Under the pieces are notes generated by a model. It saw nothing but the letters and a program-made list of their open reading frames with translations, had not been told where the DNA came from and did no database searches. DNA of 64,000 bases, from positions 14,120 to 78,119 of the forward strand of contig JBEGWF010000146.1 of assembly GCA_041177965.1 (NCBI GenBank), written 5' to 3'. Each line of letters opens with the position of its first letter. The stretch's first letter is position 1. The DNA comes from SXXZ01 sp041177965 (GTDB lineage Bacteria; Verrucomicrobiota; Verrucomicrobiia; Limisphaerales; UBA9464). Positions 1-9,438 of this stretch are shown piece after piece. The position numbers and the translations under genes were made by a program.

Positions 1-841
1 GGAGCATTCCGACCAGGTCGCCATCGAGGTGGAACCCCATCGGCTCCGCACAGGACAGTTGGAGGTGTTGGGTCTGGAAGACCTGACGGACGGACGAGGA
101 TCGGATTCGACCCAAGACCATCAGGATTCCTGTTCCGATCAGGGTGGGCCAGTCGAGGCGGGTGACGACCGTGACTCCGACGCGGCCATCGTCGAGTCGG
201 GTTCCGGGAAAGAGTTCGAGTCGGCCGCCGAAGTAGTGGCCGGACCCGATCTCCACCACCGGGCCCGCCGTGGAGTGGGAGGCCGAGGTCACAGCGACCT
301 TCGGATGCGGAGGACGCATCGCCCGGATCCCGGCGACCAGATAGGCCAAGGGGCCGAAGCGCTTCTTCTGCGACCAGTCCACCCCCGCGATCGCACGTGT
401 GGACAGTCCGGCACCGGCGAGGATGGCGAAGCAGCGGGACTCGAAATGCCCATCCGGTCCCACGAAGTTCGCCTGAGGCAGGTCGATGCGCCGTTCGCGA
501 CCTTGCCGGATGATCCGCCACGCGGCCTCGAAGCCGGAGGGGATTCCCAGTTCCTTGGCGAGGACATTGACCGTACCGAGGGGGATCACGGCCAGTCGGG
601 TCTTCTCGAGGGCGCCGGGCACATCGGCAATGCCGTTCACGACCTCGTTGATCGTGCCGTCCCCGCCAGCGGCGACGATCGTCTCAAGGCCCTCCCGCGC
701 CAGATCCGCCGCGAGCACCCGAGCGTCTCCCGGTCCGCGCGTGGGCAGGACACGGACTCCGGAGCCCAGCTCCGAGAGCCGGCTCCGGAACCGGATCGCC
801 TTCTCGCCTTGGGCGGTGGGGTTGAAGAGGATTCCGATCAC
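1..841 (-). CDS. Diacylglycerol/lipid kinase family protein, C-terminus cut by window edge
   Basis: Probably phosphorylates a lipid such as diacylglycerol or a sphingoid-like base at the inner membrane; the true substrate is not visible. The frame opens with VIGILFNPTAQG, the usual first strand of the DAGK catalytic domain. The nucleotide-binding motif GGDGTINEVVNG follows near residue 60, and an LGTVNVLAKELGIP segment (family form LGTxNdfA) near residue 95. A late HLDGDLVG motif corresponds to the conserved DGE motif near the C-terminus. I chose the GTG at 841 because a stop lies 33 bases upstream in frame and no ATG intervenes. About 280 codons are present and the stop lies outside the window, so only a few residues should be missing. 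It lies 161 bases downstream of dxs on the same strand. The family assignment is firm; the substrate is unknown. Confidence 0.85.
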   Translation of the reverse strand, partial: MIGILFNPTAQGEKAIRFRSRLSELGSGVRVLPTRGPGDARVLAADLAREGLETIVAAGGDGTINEVVNGIADVPGALEKTRLAVIPLGTVNVLAKELGIPSGFEAAWRIIRQGRERRIDLPQANFVGPDGHFESRCFAILAGAGLSTRAIAGVDWSQKKRFGPLAYLVAGIRAMRPPHPKVAVTSASHSTAGPVVEIGSGHYFGGRLELFPGTRLDDGRVGVTVVTRLDWPTLIGTGILMVLGRIRSSSVRQVFQTQHLQLSCAEPMGFHLDGDLVGML

Positions 842-1002
842 GGATTCAAGGGTCCAAGGCTCTCTCCCGACGGATCAAATTCCAACTCCTCGGCCCAGGC
901 ACCGGGTCGAGTGGTCCGGGGGACTGCCGAGACACCTGCGAGGGATCGTCGGATGCGATCCCCTCAGACCTTGGTTTCCCCAGCGACCCGTCCCCAGGAC
1001 GA

Positions 1003-2994
1003 TCAACCGAGGGCCCGCTGCCCGCCAGAGGCGGCACGGGAGGCCGGCACGCGGGCCTTCACCTCCTCGATGAGGCGCTCGACGGTGAGCCCGTGTTTCT
1101 GGCGCAGGTAATCCACGCTGGAGGCGTGCTCGATGAACTGGTCGGGCCAGGCCAGGCGGTACACCGGCGTCCGGATGCCCGCTTCGCTGAAGCATTCCAG
1201 CACGGCGCTGCCGTAGCCGCCCATGGCCACATGGTCTTCGAGCGTGGCCACGATGTCGGCCGCGGCCCCGAAGAACCGGTGCACCTCGGTGTCCAAGGGC
1301 TTGAAGTAGCGGGGATTGATGACCGCCACATCGAAGCCTTCGGCGCGCAGCTTCCCGGCCGCCTGGCGGGCCAGCGTGAGCATGGGGCCCAGACCGAACA
1401 AGGCCACCTTCACCGCGCCCGGCTTGTTTTCGAACTGGGAATCCACCTTGGCCTTGCCGATCTCCACCACGGCGGGCTGGTCCTTGATGGTCACGCCCTC
1501 GGCGTTGCCACGCGGGTAGCGGATCGCCACCGGATGCTGCTGCAGCGTCGCCGTGAACATCATGTCCTGGAGCTCGTCCTCATCGGCCGGCGCCATGCCG
1601 ATGATCAGCGGCAGGCAGCGCAGGTACGAGATGTCGAAGAGGCCATGGTGGGTCGGACCATCGTTGGCGCTGAGGCCCGCACGATCCATGCAGAAGATCA
1701 CCGGCAGGTCCTGAAGGCAGACATCGTGATGGATGCAGTCGTAGGCCCGCTGGAGGAAGGTGCTGTAGATGGCCACCACCGGATGGAATCCCATGGTCGC
1801 CATGCCGGCGGCGAAGATCACGGCGTGCTCCTCGGCGATGCCGACGTCGTAGTACTGACCGGGAACGGCCTGCTCCAGGATCTTGAGACTGGTGCCGCTG
1901 GGCATGGCCGCGGTGATGCCGACCACCGATTTGTCCTTCTGGCACAGCTTGACCATCGTGCGACCGAAGACCTCCTGCCACATCGGGGCCGCGCCGGCCT
2001 TGGGGGGCGGGGTCTGGCCGGTGGCCGCGTCGTAGGCGCCCAACCCGTGGAACTTCTCGGGATGCTTCAGCGCCGCCTCGTAACCCTTGCCCTTCTGGGT
2101 GAGCACGTGGATGACCACCGGCTCGTTGCAGGTCTTGGCGAATTCGAGGGTGCTGACCAGCAGCGGGATGTTGTGCCCGTCGATGGGACCCAGGTAGCGC
2201 AGGCCGAACTCCTCGAAGAGCAGCGCACTTCCGTGGCCTCCGCGGCCATCCACATCGAGCTGGTTCTGGGCAGGTTCGAGCGCCAGCGAATTGGCGATGC
2301 CCTTGAGGGCCTCCTCGGCCTTGGCCCCGAGCATGGCGACCTGCTCGCCTCGTGGAAGGCGTTTGAGCCAGTTGTTGAAATCGCGGGCCAGCCGGTTGTA
2401 GCGCGGACTGGCCGTCAACTTGCCGAGGTACTCGGCGATGGCACCGACGTTCTTGGCGATGGACCACTCGTTGTCATTGAGGATGCCGATGAACTTCTTG
2501 GTGGTGCACTTGATGTTGTTCAGCGCCTCGAAGCTGATGCCGTTGGTGAGCGCGGCATCACCGAAGATGCAGACCACGTTCTCGTCGGTCCTCTTCTGAT
2601 CGCGCGCCGCGCACATGCCCAGGGCGGCCGACAAGGCCGTGCCGGCATGGCCGGCCCCGTAGCAGTCGTGCTCGCTCTCGGTCCGGAGCGCGAACCCGTT
2701 GAGCCCGTCGGTGGTGCGGATCGTCCGGAAGCGGTCCTTGCGGCCTGTCAGGATCTTGTGGACGTACACCTGGTGGCTGACGTCCCACACGAACTTGTCC
2801 TTGGGCGTCTCGAAGACCCGGTGAAGGGCGATCGACAGTTCCACGACCCCCAGGTTGGGGCCGAGGTGCCCGCCGCTCTTGGCCAACCCCTGGATGAGCT
2901 CCTGCCGGATGTCGGCGGCCAACTCGGTCAGTTGCTCTGGCGTCAGCTTCTTGACGTGCGACGGATGGTCCACCATTTCGAGATATCGGCTCAT
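1003..2994 (-). CDS. dxs: 1-deoxy-D-xylulose-5-phosphate synthase
   Basis: Condenses pyruvate and glyceraldehyde 3-phosphate to deoxyxylulose 5-phosphate, using thiamine diphosphate, as the first step of the MEP isoprenoid pathway. The 663-residue product has the usual three-domain transketolase-like layout. The Mg/ThDP region reads GDAALTNGISFEALNN (Asp near 146) followed by NDNEWSIAKNVGA. The pyrimidine domain has DVGIAEEHAV with the catalytic Glu near 388, then AIYSTFLQRAYD and DRAGLSANDGPTHHG. The ATG at 2994 fits the conserved N-terminus; the frame stays open 22 codons further upstream but that stretch looks unlike the family. The first motif has GDA where GDG is usual. xseB lies 31 bases upstream, an order common in bacteria. 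A second MEP gene, ispD, lies at 30724. Confidence 0.97.
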   Translation of the reverse strand: MSRYLEMVDHPSHVKKLTPEQLTELAADIRQELIQGLAKSGGHLGPNLGVVELSIALHRVFETPKDKFVWDVSHQVYVHKILTGRKDRFRTIRTTDGLNGFALRTESEHDCYGAGHAGTALSAALGMCAARDQKRTDENVVCIFGDAALTNGISFEALNNIKCTTKKFIGILNDNEWSIAKNVGAIAEYLGKLTASPRYNRLARDFNNWLKRLPRGEQVAMLGAKAEEALKGIANSLALEPAQNQLDVDGRGGHGSALLFEEFGLRYLGPIDGHNIPLLVSTLEFAKTCNEPVVIHVLTQKGKGYEAALKHPEKFHGLGAYDAATGQTPPPKAGAAPMWQEVFGRTMVKLCQKDKSVVGITAAMPSGTSLKILEQAVPGQYYDVGIAEEHAVIFAAGMATMGFHPVVAIYSTFLQRAYDCIHHDVCLQDLPVIFCMDRAGLSANDGPTHHGLFDISYLRCLPLIIGMAPADEDELQDMMFTATLQQHPVAIRYPRGNAEGVTIKDQPAVVEIGKAKVDSQFENKPGAVKVALFGLGPMLTLARQAAGKLRAEGFDVAVINPRYFKPLDTEVHRFFGAAADIVATLEDHVAMGGYGSAVLECFSEAGIRTPVYRLAWPDQFIEHASSVDYLRQKHGLTVERLIEEVKARVPASRAASGGQRALG

Positions 2995-3025
2995 GTTGTT
3001 GGGACTGCGGAGAAAAACGGAGGGA

Positions 3026-3295
3026 TCATGGGGCGCCGAGGGAGCCTTCCGGCACGGCATGGGCCGACAGGGTCCCGTCGAGGCCCTCCTCGAGTCGCCG
3101 CACCTTCAATTCGGCCTCGCCGAGGCGCTCCTGACAGAGCTTGGCCAAGGCGGCCCCCTCCTCGAAGCGCTGGATCAACTGGTCCAACGGCAGATCGTCG
3201 GATTCCATCGCCTCGACGATGGATTCCAGCTTCTGGAGGGCCTCCTCGAAGGAGACGTCCGCCGCAGCGCCTGCGGCTTGGGCACCCTGTGACAC
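3026..3295 (-). CDS. xseB: Exodeoxyribonuclease VII small subunit
   Basis: Small subunit of exonuclease VII, which degrades single-stranded DNA into short oligonucleotides together with XseA. The 89-residue protein shows the typical XseB signature: SFEEALQKLESIVEAME, then DLPLDQLIQRFEEGAALAKLCQERLGEAE and a final coiled coil. The start is GTG at 3295. It is the first gene of an xseB-dxs transcription unit and is divergent from recN, so promoters for both directions should lie in 3296-3433. Its partner xseA is not adjacent but about 33 kb away at 36067. Confidence 0.93.
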   Translation of the reverse strand: MSQGAQAAGAAADVSFEEALQKLESIVEAMESDDLPLDQLIQRFEEGAALAKLCQERLGEAELKVRRLEEGLDGTLSAHAVPEGSLGAP

Positions 3296-3433
3296 GGCCG
3301 GAAAATGCGCGGAAAGACCCCGGGTTGCCTAGCGGTATTTTGGCCCAGGGACCGGCGACGGATCGGCGGGGTCCCACCGTGGGTCCCGCCTTTGATGTTC
3401 CCCTCGGGGCCGGGAAGGCGTTTGATTCGGCCC

Positions 3434-5116
3434 GTGCTCAGCACGCTTCGGATCAAGAATCTGGCGCTGGTGGCGGACCTCACCCTGGAGTTGCGACCGG
3501 GTTTCTGCGCCATCACCGGCGAGACCGGGACCGGCAAATCGGTCATCCTCGGTGCGCTGAACCTCGTCCTCGGGCGGCGGGCCGACCGCGGCGCCCTCCG
3601 GTCCGGAGCCGAGTCATGCACCGTCGAGGCCGTGTTCGAGGTGCGGGGGCTGAAGGCGCCGCTGGATCCGTTCCTGGAGGAACGGGGGCTCGAACCCTGC
3701 GAATCCGGGCAACTCGTCCTCAAGCGCACCTTCACCGCTGCCGGAACCAACCGGCAGTTCGTCAACGGCAGCCCGACGACGCTCGCGACACTGGAGGAAC
3801 TGGGGGGATGGCTCATCGACCTCCACGGTCCGCACGATCATCGGTCGCTGCTGCAACCCCGGCTCCAGTTGAGTCTGGTCGATGCCTATGGCGGGCTCGA
3901 ATCCCGGTGCGAGGCCTTCGCAGGGTTTGTCCGGCGCCTGACCCGGATCCGGGAGGCCAAGGCGGCTCTCATCGTCGACGAGCGGACCTACGCACAGCAG
4001 CTCGACCTGCTCCGGCACCAGGTCCGGGAGATCGCCGACGCCCGGTTGCACCCAGGTGAGCAGGCCGAGCTGGAGGCCGAGCATGGGCGTGTCTCGAACG
4101 CGGCCCGGTTGCAGGAGCTCTCCCAGGGCGCCCTGGCCCTGCTGGGCGAGGCCGAGGACGCCACCCTGACCACCCTCGGCGCGGTGGGACGCAGCCTGCA
4201 CGACCTGGCCCGCATCGATGCCTCCGCCCAGCCGATGCTGGACCTGCAGGGCCAGGCCGTCGGGATGCTGCGGGACCTCCAGGCCGAACTCTCCCGCTAC
4301 TCCGACCGGATCGAGTCCGATCCTCAACGTCTCGCCGAACTGGAAGAGCGCCTCGACCTCCTGCAGTCGCTCCAGCGCAAGTACGGCGGCTCGGTGGAGG
4401 AGGTGCTCTCGTTCGGTGATCAGGCCCGTCAGCGCCTCGAGTCGCTCGAGGGCCGCGATGCCGAACTGGAACGCCTCAACCACGAACTGGAGACGGTGGA
4501 AAACGAACTCCGGAAGTTGGGCAAGGAACTCTCTGATCGCCGACGCGCCGTGCTGCCGGGTCTGAACCGCGCCGCGGAATCCGAGTTGTCGAGCCTGGGC
4601 TTCCGGCAGAGCCGCTTCGAGGCCACCCTCACCCACGATCCCGATCTGGCCCAGGCCACCGAGACCGGGATGGATCGGATGGAATTCCTCTTCGCACCGA
4701 ATCCCGGCGAACCCGCCCGCCCGCTGCGTTCCATCGCTTCGAGCGGCGAGCTCGCGCGGGTGATGCTCGCGCTCAAGACCGTGCTGGCCGACCAGGATTC
4801 GGTGCCCGTGCTGGTCTTCGACGAGGTGGATGCCAACGTCGGTGGCGAGACCGCCCATGCGGTGGGCCAGAAAATGGCGACCATCGCCACCGGGCATCAG
4901 GTGCTCTGCATCACCCACCTGGCCCCGGTGGCCGCAGCGGCCGCCACGCATTACCAGGTGATGAAGGAGGTGCGCGACGGGCGGACCGAGTCGCGCATCC
5001 GGGCGCTCGATCCCCGGGAACGCGTCGCCGAGCTCGGTCGGATGCTCGGGGGCGGGCCCGCTGCCCTGAGCCATGCCCGCGAACTGCTGGATCGCCCGTC
5101 CGGAAGGCGGTCGTGA
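3434..5116 (+). CDS. recN: DNA repair protein RecN
   Basis: SMC-like ATPase that acts early in double-strand break repair, holding DNA ends for recombination. The 560-residue length matches the family. The N-terminus LSTLRIKNLALV is followed by a Walker A motif GETGTGKS near residue 30. A long helical coiled-coil middle spans roughly 160-370, and a C-terminal signature/Walker B region reads ASSGELARVMLALK and LVFDEVDANVGG near 456. The GTG at 3434 puts the conserved strand at residue 2; the open frame upstream (from 3305) gives an unrelated Pro/Arg-rich sequence and was rejected. The stop overlaps a possible GTG for the next gene, so recN and the epimerase are probably cotranscribed. Confidence 0.95.
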   Translation: MLSTLRIKNLALVADLTLELRPGFCAITGETGTGKSVILGALNLVLGRRADRGALRSGAESCTVEAVFEVRGLKAPLDPFLEERGLEPCESGQLVLKRTFTAAGTNRQFVNGSPTTLATLEELGGWLIDLHGPHDHRSLLQPRLQLSLVDAYGGLESRCEAFAGFVRRLTRIREAKAALIVDERTYAQQLDLLRHQVREIADARLHPGEQAELEAEHGRVSNAARLQELSQGALALLGEAEDATLTTLGAVGRSLHDLARIDASAQPMLDLQGQAVGMLRDLQAELSRYSDRIESDPQRLAELEERLDLLQSLQRKYGGSVEEVLSFGDQARQRLESLEGRDAELERLNHELETVENELRKLGKELSDRRRAVLPGLNRAAESELSSLGFRQSRFEATLTHDPDLAQATETGMDRMEFLFAPNPGEPARPLRSIASSGELARVMLALKTVLADQDSVPVLVFDEVDANVGGETAHAVGQKMATIATGHQVLCITHLAPVAAAAATHYQVMKEVRDGRTESRIRALDPRERVAELGRMLGGGPAALSHARELLDRPSGRRS

Positions 5117-5157
5117 ATCCACGCCCCGCCCCGCCCCGAACCCTTCCCGCCGCGACC

Positions 5158-6249
5158 ATGATCCCCATCCGATCCCTGACCCATGCCCGGTTCGACCTGG
5201 CGCTCGCCCATTCCTGGGCCATCGCCACCGACGTCGCTTCGGGCCGGGTGCGCGGCAAGTCGGAGTACCCGGTGGTCTTCGTCGCATTGACCGATGATCG
5301 GGGGCGCTCGGGCATCGGCGAAGCCTCACCCTCGAGCCAGTACGCGGAGAATTGGACGACAGTGGAGGCGTTCCTGAAGCGCATCGATCCCGGCCGTCTG
5401 TCGTTCGACGACCTGCAGGCGTCCCGGGCCTATCTGGAGTCGCTGCCCTGCCCCAGCATGCCGGCCCGATGCGCGATCGACCTCGCCCTGCTGGATGGCG
5501 CGGCCCGGGCTGCAGGCCAACCGCTGCACCGATTCCTCGGCCTGGCATTCCCGGCATCCGGGGCCCTTTCGTCCTTCACCATCGGCCTCGACACCCCGGA
5601 GCGGATCGAAGCCAAGGTCCGCGAGGCGGCCCGGTATCCGATCCTGAAGATGAAGCTGGGCGCCCCCACCGATGCCGCCAACCTGGCCGCCCTGCGCCGC
5701 GCGGCGCCGACCAAGACCATCCGGGTCGACGCCAACGCGGCCTGGAAGACGCGCGAGGAGGCCCTCGATCGGATCCTCGCCCTCGCCGACGACGGCGACA
5801 TCGAATTCGTGGAGCAACCCATGCCGCCCGATGCGCCCGAGTCCGACGCGATCTGGCTGAAGGAACGCTCGCCGCTGCCCCTGGTGGGCGACGAATCGTA
5901 TCAGGGCGCCCCGGATGCCGAGCGCTGCTCCCGTTGCTTCCACGGGGTGAACGTCAAACTGGTGAAGACCGGCGGCGTGACCGCGGCGAAGGAGGCCCTC
6001 GAGGCCGCCCGGCGCCTCGGCCTCAGGACGATGCTGGGTTGCATGATCGAGTCGTCGGTGCTCATCAGCGCCGCGGCCCACCTGGCCGCCCTTGCCGATT
6101 GGCTCGATCTCGACGGCAACGTCCTGATCACCAACGACCCGTTCGACGGCGTGCGCAACCTCGACGGACGTCTGACCTTCGACGGGGCCCCTGCATCCCA
6201 CGGCTTGCAGACCCTCCGCAGGGACTTGCGAGCCGGTCTTCCCGCCTGA
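5158..6249 (+). CDS. Dipeptide epimerase, enolase superfamily (L-Ala-D/L-Glu type)
   Basis: Likely interconverts the stereochemistry of a dipeptide such as L-Ala-D-Glu released from peptidoglycan; the exact dipeptide cannot be read from sequence. The 363-residue product keeps the full muconate-lactonizing-subgroup active site. The KMK pair is K164/K166, the metal ligands are D191 (RVDANAAW), E219 (EFVEQP) and D245 (VGDES), and the second acid/base lysine is K270 in VKLVKTGG. I prefer the ATG at 5158, which gives a family-like start (MIPIRSLTHARF). A GTG at 5113 overlapping the recN stop would add 15 Pro-rich residues. The C-terminal NDPFDG segment resembles known Ala-Glu epimerases. It may serve murein recycling or amino acid salvage. 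Confidence 0.88.
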   Translation: MIPIRSLTHARFDLALAHSWAIATDVASGRVRGKSEYPVVFVALTDDRGRSGIGEASPSSQYAENWTTVEAFLKRIDPGRLSFDDLQASRAYLESLPCPSMPARCAIDLALLDGAARAAGQPLHRFLGLAFPASGALSSFTIGLDTPERIEAKVREAARYPILKMKLGAPTDAANLAALRRAAPTKTIRVDANAAWKTREEALDRILALADDGDIEFVEQPMPPDAPESDAIWLKERSPLPLVGDESYQGAPDAERCSRCFHGVNVKLVKTGGVTAAKEALEAARRLGLRTMLGCMIESSVLISAAAHLAALADWLDLDGNVLITNDPFDGVRNLDGRLTFDGAPASHGLQTLRRDLRAGLPA

Positions 6250-6293
6250 ACAAACGCCCCACGTTGCACCCCGAACATCCCCGGAAAACACGA

Positions 6294-6323
6294 CGGGCGG
6301 GGCACCCGAAGGCACCCCGCCCG
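6294..6323. terminator. GC-rich hairpin between convergent genes
   Basis: A perfect 9-bp inverted repeat (6294-6302 with 6315-6323) around a 12-base loop sits between the converging ends of the epimerase gene and secDF. It has no T-run on either strand, so it is either a weak bidirectional terminator or a structure that blocks 3' decay. It lies 44 bases past one stop codon and 23 past the other. Confidence 0.5.
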
Positions 6324-6346
6324 CACGAATCCGGGTGGATCTGGAG

Positions 6347-8905
6347 TCAGGCGGCCTCGGCGCTCGCCGGGGTCCCGCCTACGACCGGAGTCGCCGCGCC
6401 CATCGCCGGACGCTTGCCCTTGTGCCACCACACCACCAGCGCGCTGGCGATGTAGATGGACGAATAGGTGCCGGTGATGATGCCGACCAGGAAGGTGAAG
6501 GCGAAGTCGTTGATCGCTCCGCCGCCGAAGACGTAGAGGGAGATCGTCGCCAGGAACACGGTACCGGAGGTGATGATCGTGCGGCTCAGGGTCTGGTTCA
6601 ACGCACGGTCGATGAGGGCGGTGAACGATCCCGGAACCCCCATCTTCAGGTCTTCGCGGATGCGGTCGAAGATGACGATCGTGTCGTTGATCGAGAAGCC
6701 GATGATGGTCAGCAGCGCGGCCACGAAGGTCGCGTTGAACTGGCGTCCCTCGCCCACCGTGCCGGTCAGGCAGTACCAACCGATGGTCATGAGCACGTCG
6801 TGGGCGACGGCCACGACGGCCGCCACGGCGAAGCTGAATTCGTAGCGGAACGCCACGTAGACGAGGATGCCGAAGAGCGAGAGCACCGAGGCGATGACGC
6901 CCGACTTCTGGATCTCCTTGCCGATGGTCGCACCCACGGAATCCAAGCGGACCCGCTCGAACTTGGATTCGGGGTAGGTCTTCTTCAGCACCTCCTCGGC
7001 CTTGAGTCCGGTGTCCTTCGAAGAGGTGATCGAAAGGTACTCGCGACGGGTGGCTCCCGCCCCCTCGGTCTGGTACTGGATCCGCGTCTCGCCGATGCCG
7101 CCCTTGGTGAGGGTTTCGCGCACCTTCTCGGTGTCGACGCGCTGCACGAAACGCAACTGCAACTCGTCGCCGCCGGCGAATTCGATGCCCAGCATGTTGT
7201 GGCCGCGGACGAAGATGCCATAGCCGATGCCCACGACGATCAGCAACCACGAGGCGATGAAGGCCGGCTTGGCGAAGCTGAGGAAGCGGATGTCGGTGCC
7301 CTTGATGATGTGGAGCATGGGCAGCGACTTGAGGATGTTCTTCGCGAGGAGGAAGTCGAAGATCAGGCGGGTGACCACCAGCGCCGTGAACATCGAGACG
7401 CACAGACCGACGGTCAGCGCCACGCCGAAGCCCTTGATGGGGCCGGTACCCATGATGATCAGCAGCACCGAGGAGATCAGGGTGGTGAGGTTGGAGTCGA
7501 AGATCGTGCCGAAGGCCTTGTCGTAACCCGAGGCCACGGCCCCGCGGACCGATTTGCCGGCGGCCAGTTCCTCGCGCATGCGCTCGTAGATGAGCACGTT
7601 GGCGTCGACCGCCATGCCGATGGTCAGCACGATGCCGGCGATGCCCGGGAGGGTGAAGGTGACGTCGAGGGAGCACATGACCCCGAGCATGATCAGCACG
7701 TTCAGCACGAGGGCCACGTTGGCGACCAGACCGGCGGTCAGGTAGTAGACGATCATGAACACGGCGACCCCTCCGACGCCGAGCAGCGTGGCGGTCTTGC
7801 CGGACGCGATGGCATCGGCCCCGAGCGACGGATCGACGCCGCGCTCCTCCTTGACTTCCAGCGGCGCGGCCAGGGGGTTCTCCAGCGACGTGGCCAGCTC
7901 GAAGGCCTCCTTGTCGGTGAACGATCCGGTGATCTGGCCGTTGCCACCGAGGATGGGCCCGTTGATGCGAGGGGCGGAGATCACCTCGCCATCGAGGATG
8001 ATCGCCAGACGCTCGCCGACGGCGGCCTGGGTGATCTCACCGAAGAGCTGGGCCCCGTCGGGGTTGAGACTGAAGCTGACATAGGGCGAACCGGTGGCCG
8101 GATCGTGACCCACGCCGGCACCCTCGACGTGCTTGCCGGACAGACCGCGCTCCGAGGTGCGCTTGACCAGTATCGGCGACGGCATGCGCTGGCCCGGGGT
8201 GCCGGTGGGCACCATCTCGAACATGCGCACATAACCGGGAGGAACCACCCCGCGGCTGAGCTGGGCATCGCTCTCCGGATGCACCATGCGGAACTCCAGG
8301 AAGGCGGCCTTCTGGATCTGGGCCTTGGCCTGCTGCTTGTCGGCCTCGCTCAGGCCCGGCAACTGCACCAGGATGCGCCCGCCGCCCGCCGGGGCGATGA
8401 CCGGTTCGGCCACGCCGAAACGATCCACGCGGCGCCGCAACACCTCCACCGCCTGCTCGGCGATGAAGTCGGCGTTCATCATGGCGCCGGCATTGGTCTG
8501 GGCGCGGCTCATGTCCATCTCCAGGAGGAACTGGGTGCCGCCCTGCAGGTCGAGGCCGAGTCGGAACTGGCCGGCGGCCGACCGTTGCACCCGATTCAGG
8601 ATGCCGCGGGTGAGGTCGCGCTCCACCGCCGCGTTCACGTAGTTGCTCGGGAAGAACGGACGGAGATCGTTGGTACCGACGGCCACCAACAGGTTGGAGT
8701 AGGTGATCCCCGGCGCCTTGTCGGTGTTCGATGCGTCCAACTGCTGGGCCTTCTTGACGATCTCGTCGAAGGTCTTGTTGGGAGTCGAGGACTGCTGCTC
8801 GAACGCCTCGATCAGGTTCTTCGAGGTCGGCGGGTAGATCTCGCTGGCCGACCACGCTACGACGAGCAGGATCAGGACGAGCTTCCAGAGGTGACTACGG
8901 TTCAT
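6347..8905 (-). CDS. secDF: Protein translocase subunit SecDF (fused)
   Basis: Inner-membrane accessory of the Sec translocon that uses the proton gradient to help pull exported proteins outward. SecD and SecF are fused in one 852-residue protein, as in many Bacteria outside the Proteobacteria. The first transmembrane helix is at 7-22. A large periplasmic domain (ending before about 400) contains the FRLGLDLQGGTQFLLEMD segment. The SecD membrane half has AVDANVLIYERMREE; the SecF half has GIEFAGGDELQLRF and later GFSINDTIVIFDRIRED. I use the ATG at 8905; an upstream extension in frame would overlap yajC and is not conserved in character. It lies 16 bases after yajC and is cotranscribed with it. 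Confidence 0.96.
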   Translation of the reverse strand: MNRSHLWKLVLILLVVAWSASEIYPPTSKNLIEAFEQQSSTPNKTFDEIVKKAQQLDASNTDKAPGITYSNLLVAVGTNDLRPFFPSNYVNAAVERDLTRGILNRVQRSAAGQFRLGLDLQGGTQFLLEMDMSRAQTNAGAMMNADFIAEQAVEVLRRRVDRFGVAEPVIAPAGGGRILVQLPGLSEADKQQAKAQIQKAAFLEFRMVHPESDAQLSRGVVPPGYVRMFEMVPTGTPGQRMPSPILVKRTSERGLSGKHVEGAGVGHDPATGSPYVSFSLNPDGAQLFGEITQAAVGERLAIILDGEVISAPRINGPILGGNGQITGSFTDKEAFELATSLENPLAAPLEVKEERGVDPSLGADAIASGKTATLLGVGGVAVFMIVYYLTAGLVANVALVLNVLIMLGVMCSLDVTFTLPGIAGIVLTIGMAVDANVLIYERMREELAAGKSVRGAVASGYDKAFGTIFDSNLTTLISSVLLIIMGTGPIKGFGVALTVGLCVSMFTALVVTRLIFDFLLAKNILKSLPMLHIIKGTDIRFLSFAKPAFIASWLLIVVGIGYGIFVRGHNMLGIEFAGGDELQLRFVQRVDTEKVRETLTKGGIGETRIQYQTEGAGATRREYLSITSSKDTGLKAEEVLKKTYPESKFERVRLDSVGATIGKEIQKSGVIASVLSLFGILVYVAFRYEFSFAVAAVVAVAHDVLMTIGWYCLTGTVGEGRQFNATFVAALLTIIGFSINDTIVIFDRIREDLKMGVPGSFTALIDRALNQTLSRTIITSGTVFLATISLYVFGGGAINDFAFTFLVGIITGTYSSIYIASALVVWWHKGKRPAMGAATPVVGGTPASAEAA

Positions 8906-8921
8906 TGGGAAAGGGATGGAT

Positions 8922-9266
8922 TCAGGAGGCCGGGGTGCCGGCCACGACCTCACCGATGGCGGCCTTGGTGATCTCGAGCTTCGACTCGCCCGAGCGGATG
9001 GAGACGGAGTTGTCCTTGATGCCCACGACCACGCCGACGATGCCGGAGGTGGTGGTCACCTTGTCGCCGGCCTTGAGCTCGGCGATCATCTTGGCCTGCT
9101 CCTTTGCGCGCTTCTGCTGCGGGCGGATGAGCATGACGTAGAAGATGATGCCGAAGAACACCATCATGCCCATCTGCATGAATGCTGCTTTGTTCTGCTC
9201 TTCCTTGGTGCCCCCCTGGGACGGACCGCCCAGGGCCAGCATAGCGGCGTACGATTGATACAACAT
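8922..9266 (-). CDS. yajC: Preprotein translocase subunit YajC
   Basis: Small membrane partner of SecDF. The 114-residue protein has one transmembrane helix (MGMMVFFGIIFYVMLI) followed by the diagnostic RPQQKRAKE and a beta-rich tail with LKAGDKVTTTSGIVGVV. The start is the ATG at 9266; a TTG three codons upstream is possible but not needed. It is first in the yajC-secDF operon and divergent from the gene at 9439. The 172 bases between them must hold promoters for both. Confidence 0.95.
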   Translation of the reverse strand: MLYQSYAAMLALGGPSQGGTKEEQNKAAFMQMGMMVFFGIIFYVMLIRPQQKRAKEQAKMIAELKAGDKVTTTSGIVGVVVGIKDNSVSIRSGESKLEITKAAIGEVVAGTPAS

Positions 9267-9438
9267 GTGTTGCAAAGTGAAGCGCGGAGACTACGGAGGC
9301 CCCGGAACTTGGCAAGCGCCCGTTCGGACCCTCGGACTAGGGATTTTTCGGGCACCGGGATGTGCGGTGGGACGATGCCCGCAGTTTTTCTCCGATCCCG
9401 CACTCGGCATACCCTGAAAAAAATGCTGAACTCGGCCC

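Noticed and set aside
29..1111. A 360-codon plus-strand frame at the left edge
   Set aside because: The minus strand here encodes a lipid kinase with a GGDGT motif; the plus frame has no features.
1093..4059. A 988-codon open frame on the plus strand across dxs and xseB
   Set aside because: It is antisense to two clear genes. It is rich in Arg, Gly, Ala and Val with no recognisable motif, as expected from a shadow frame in GC-rich DNA.
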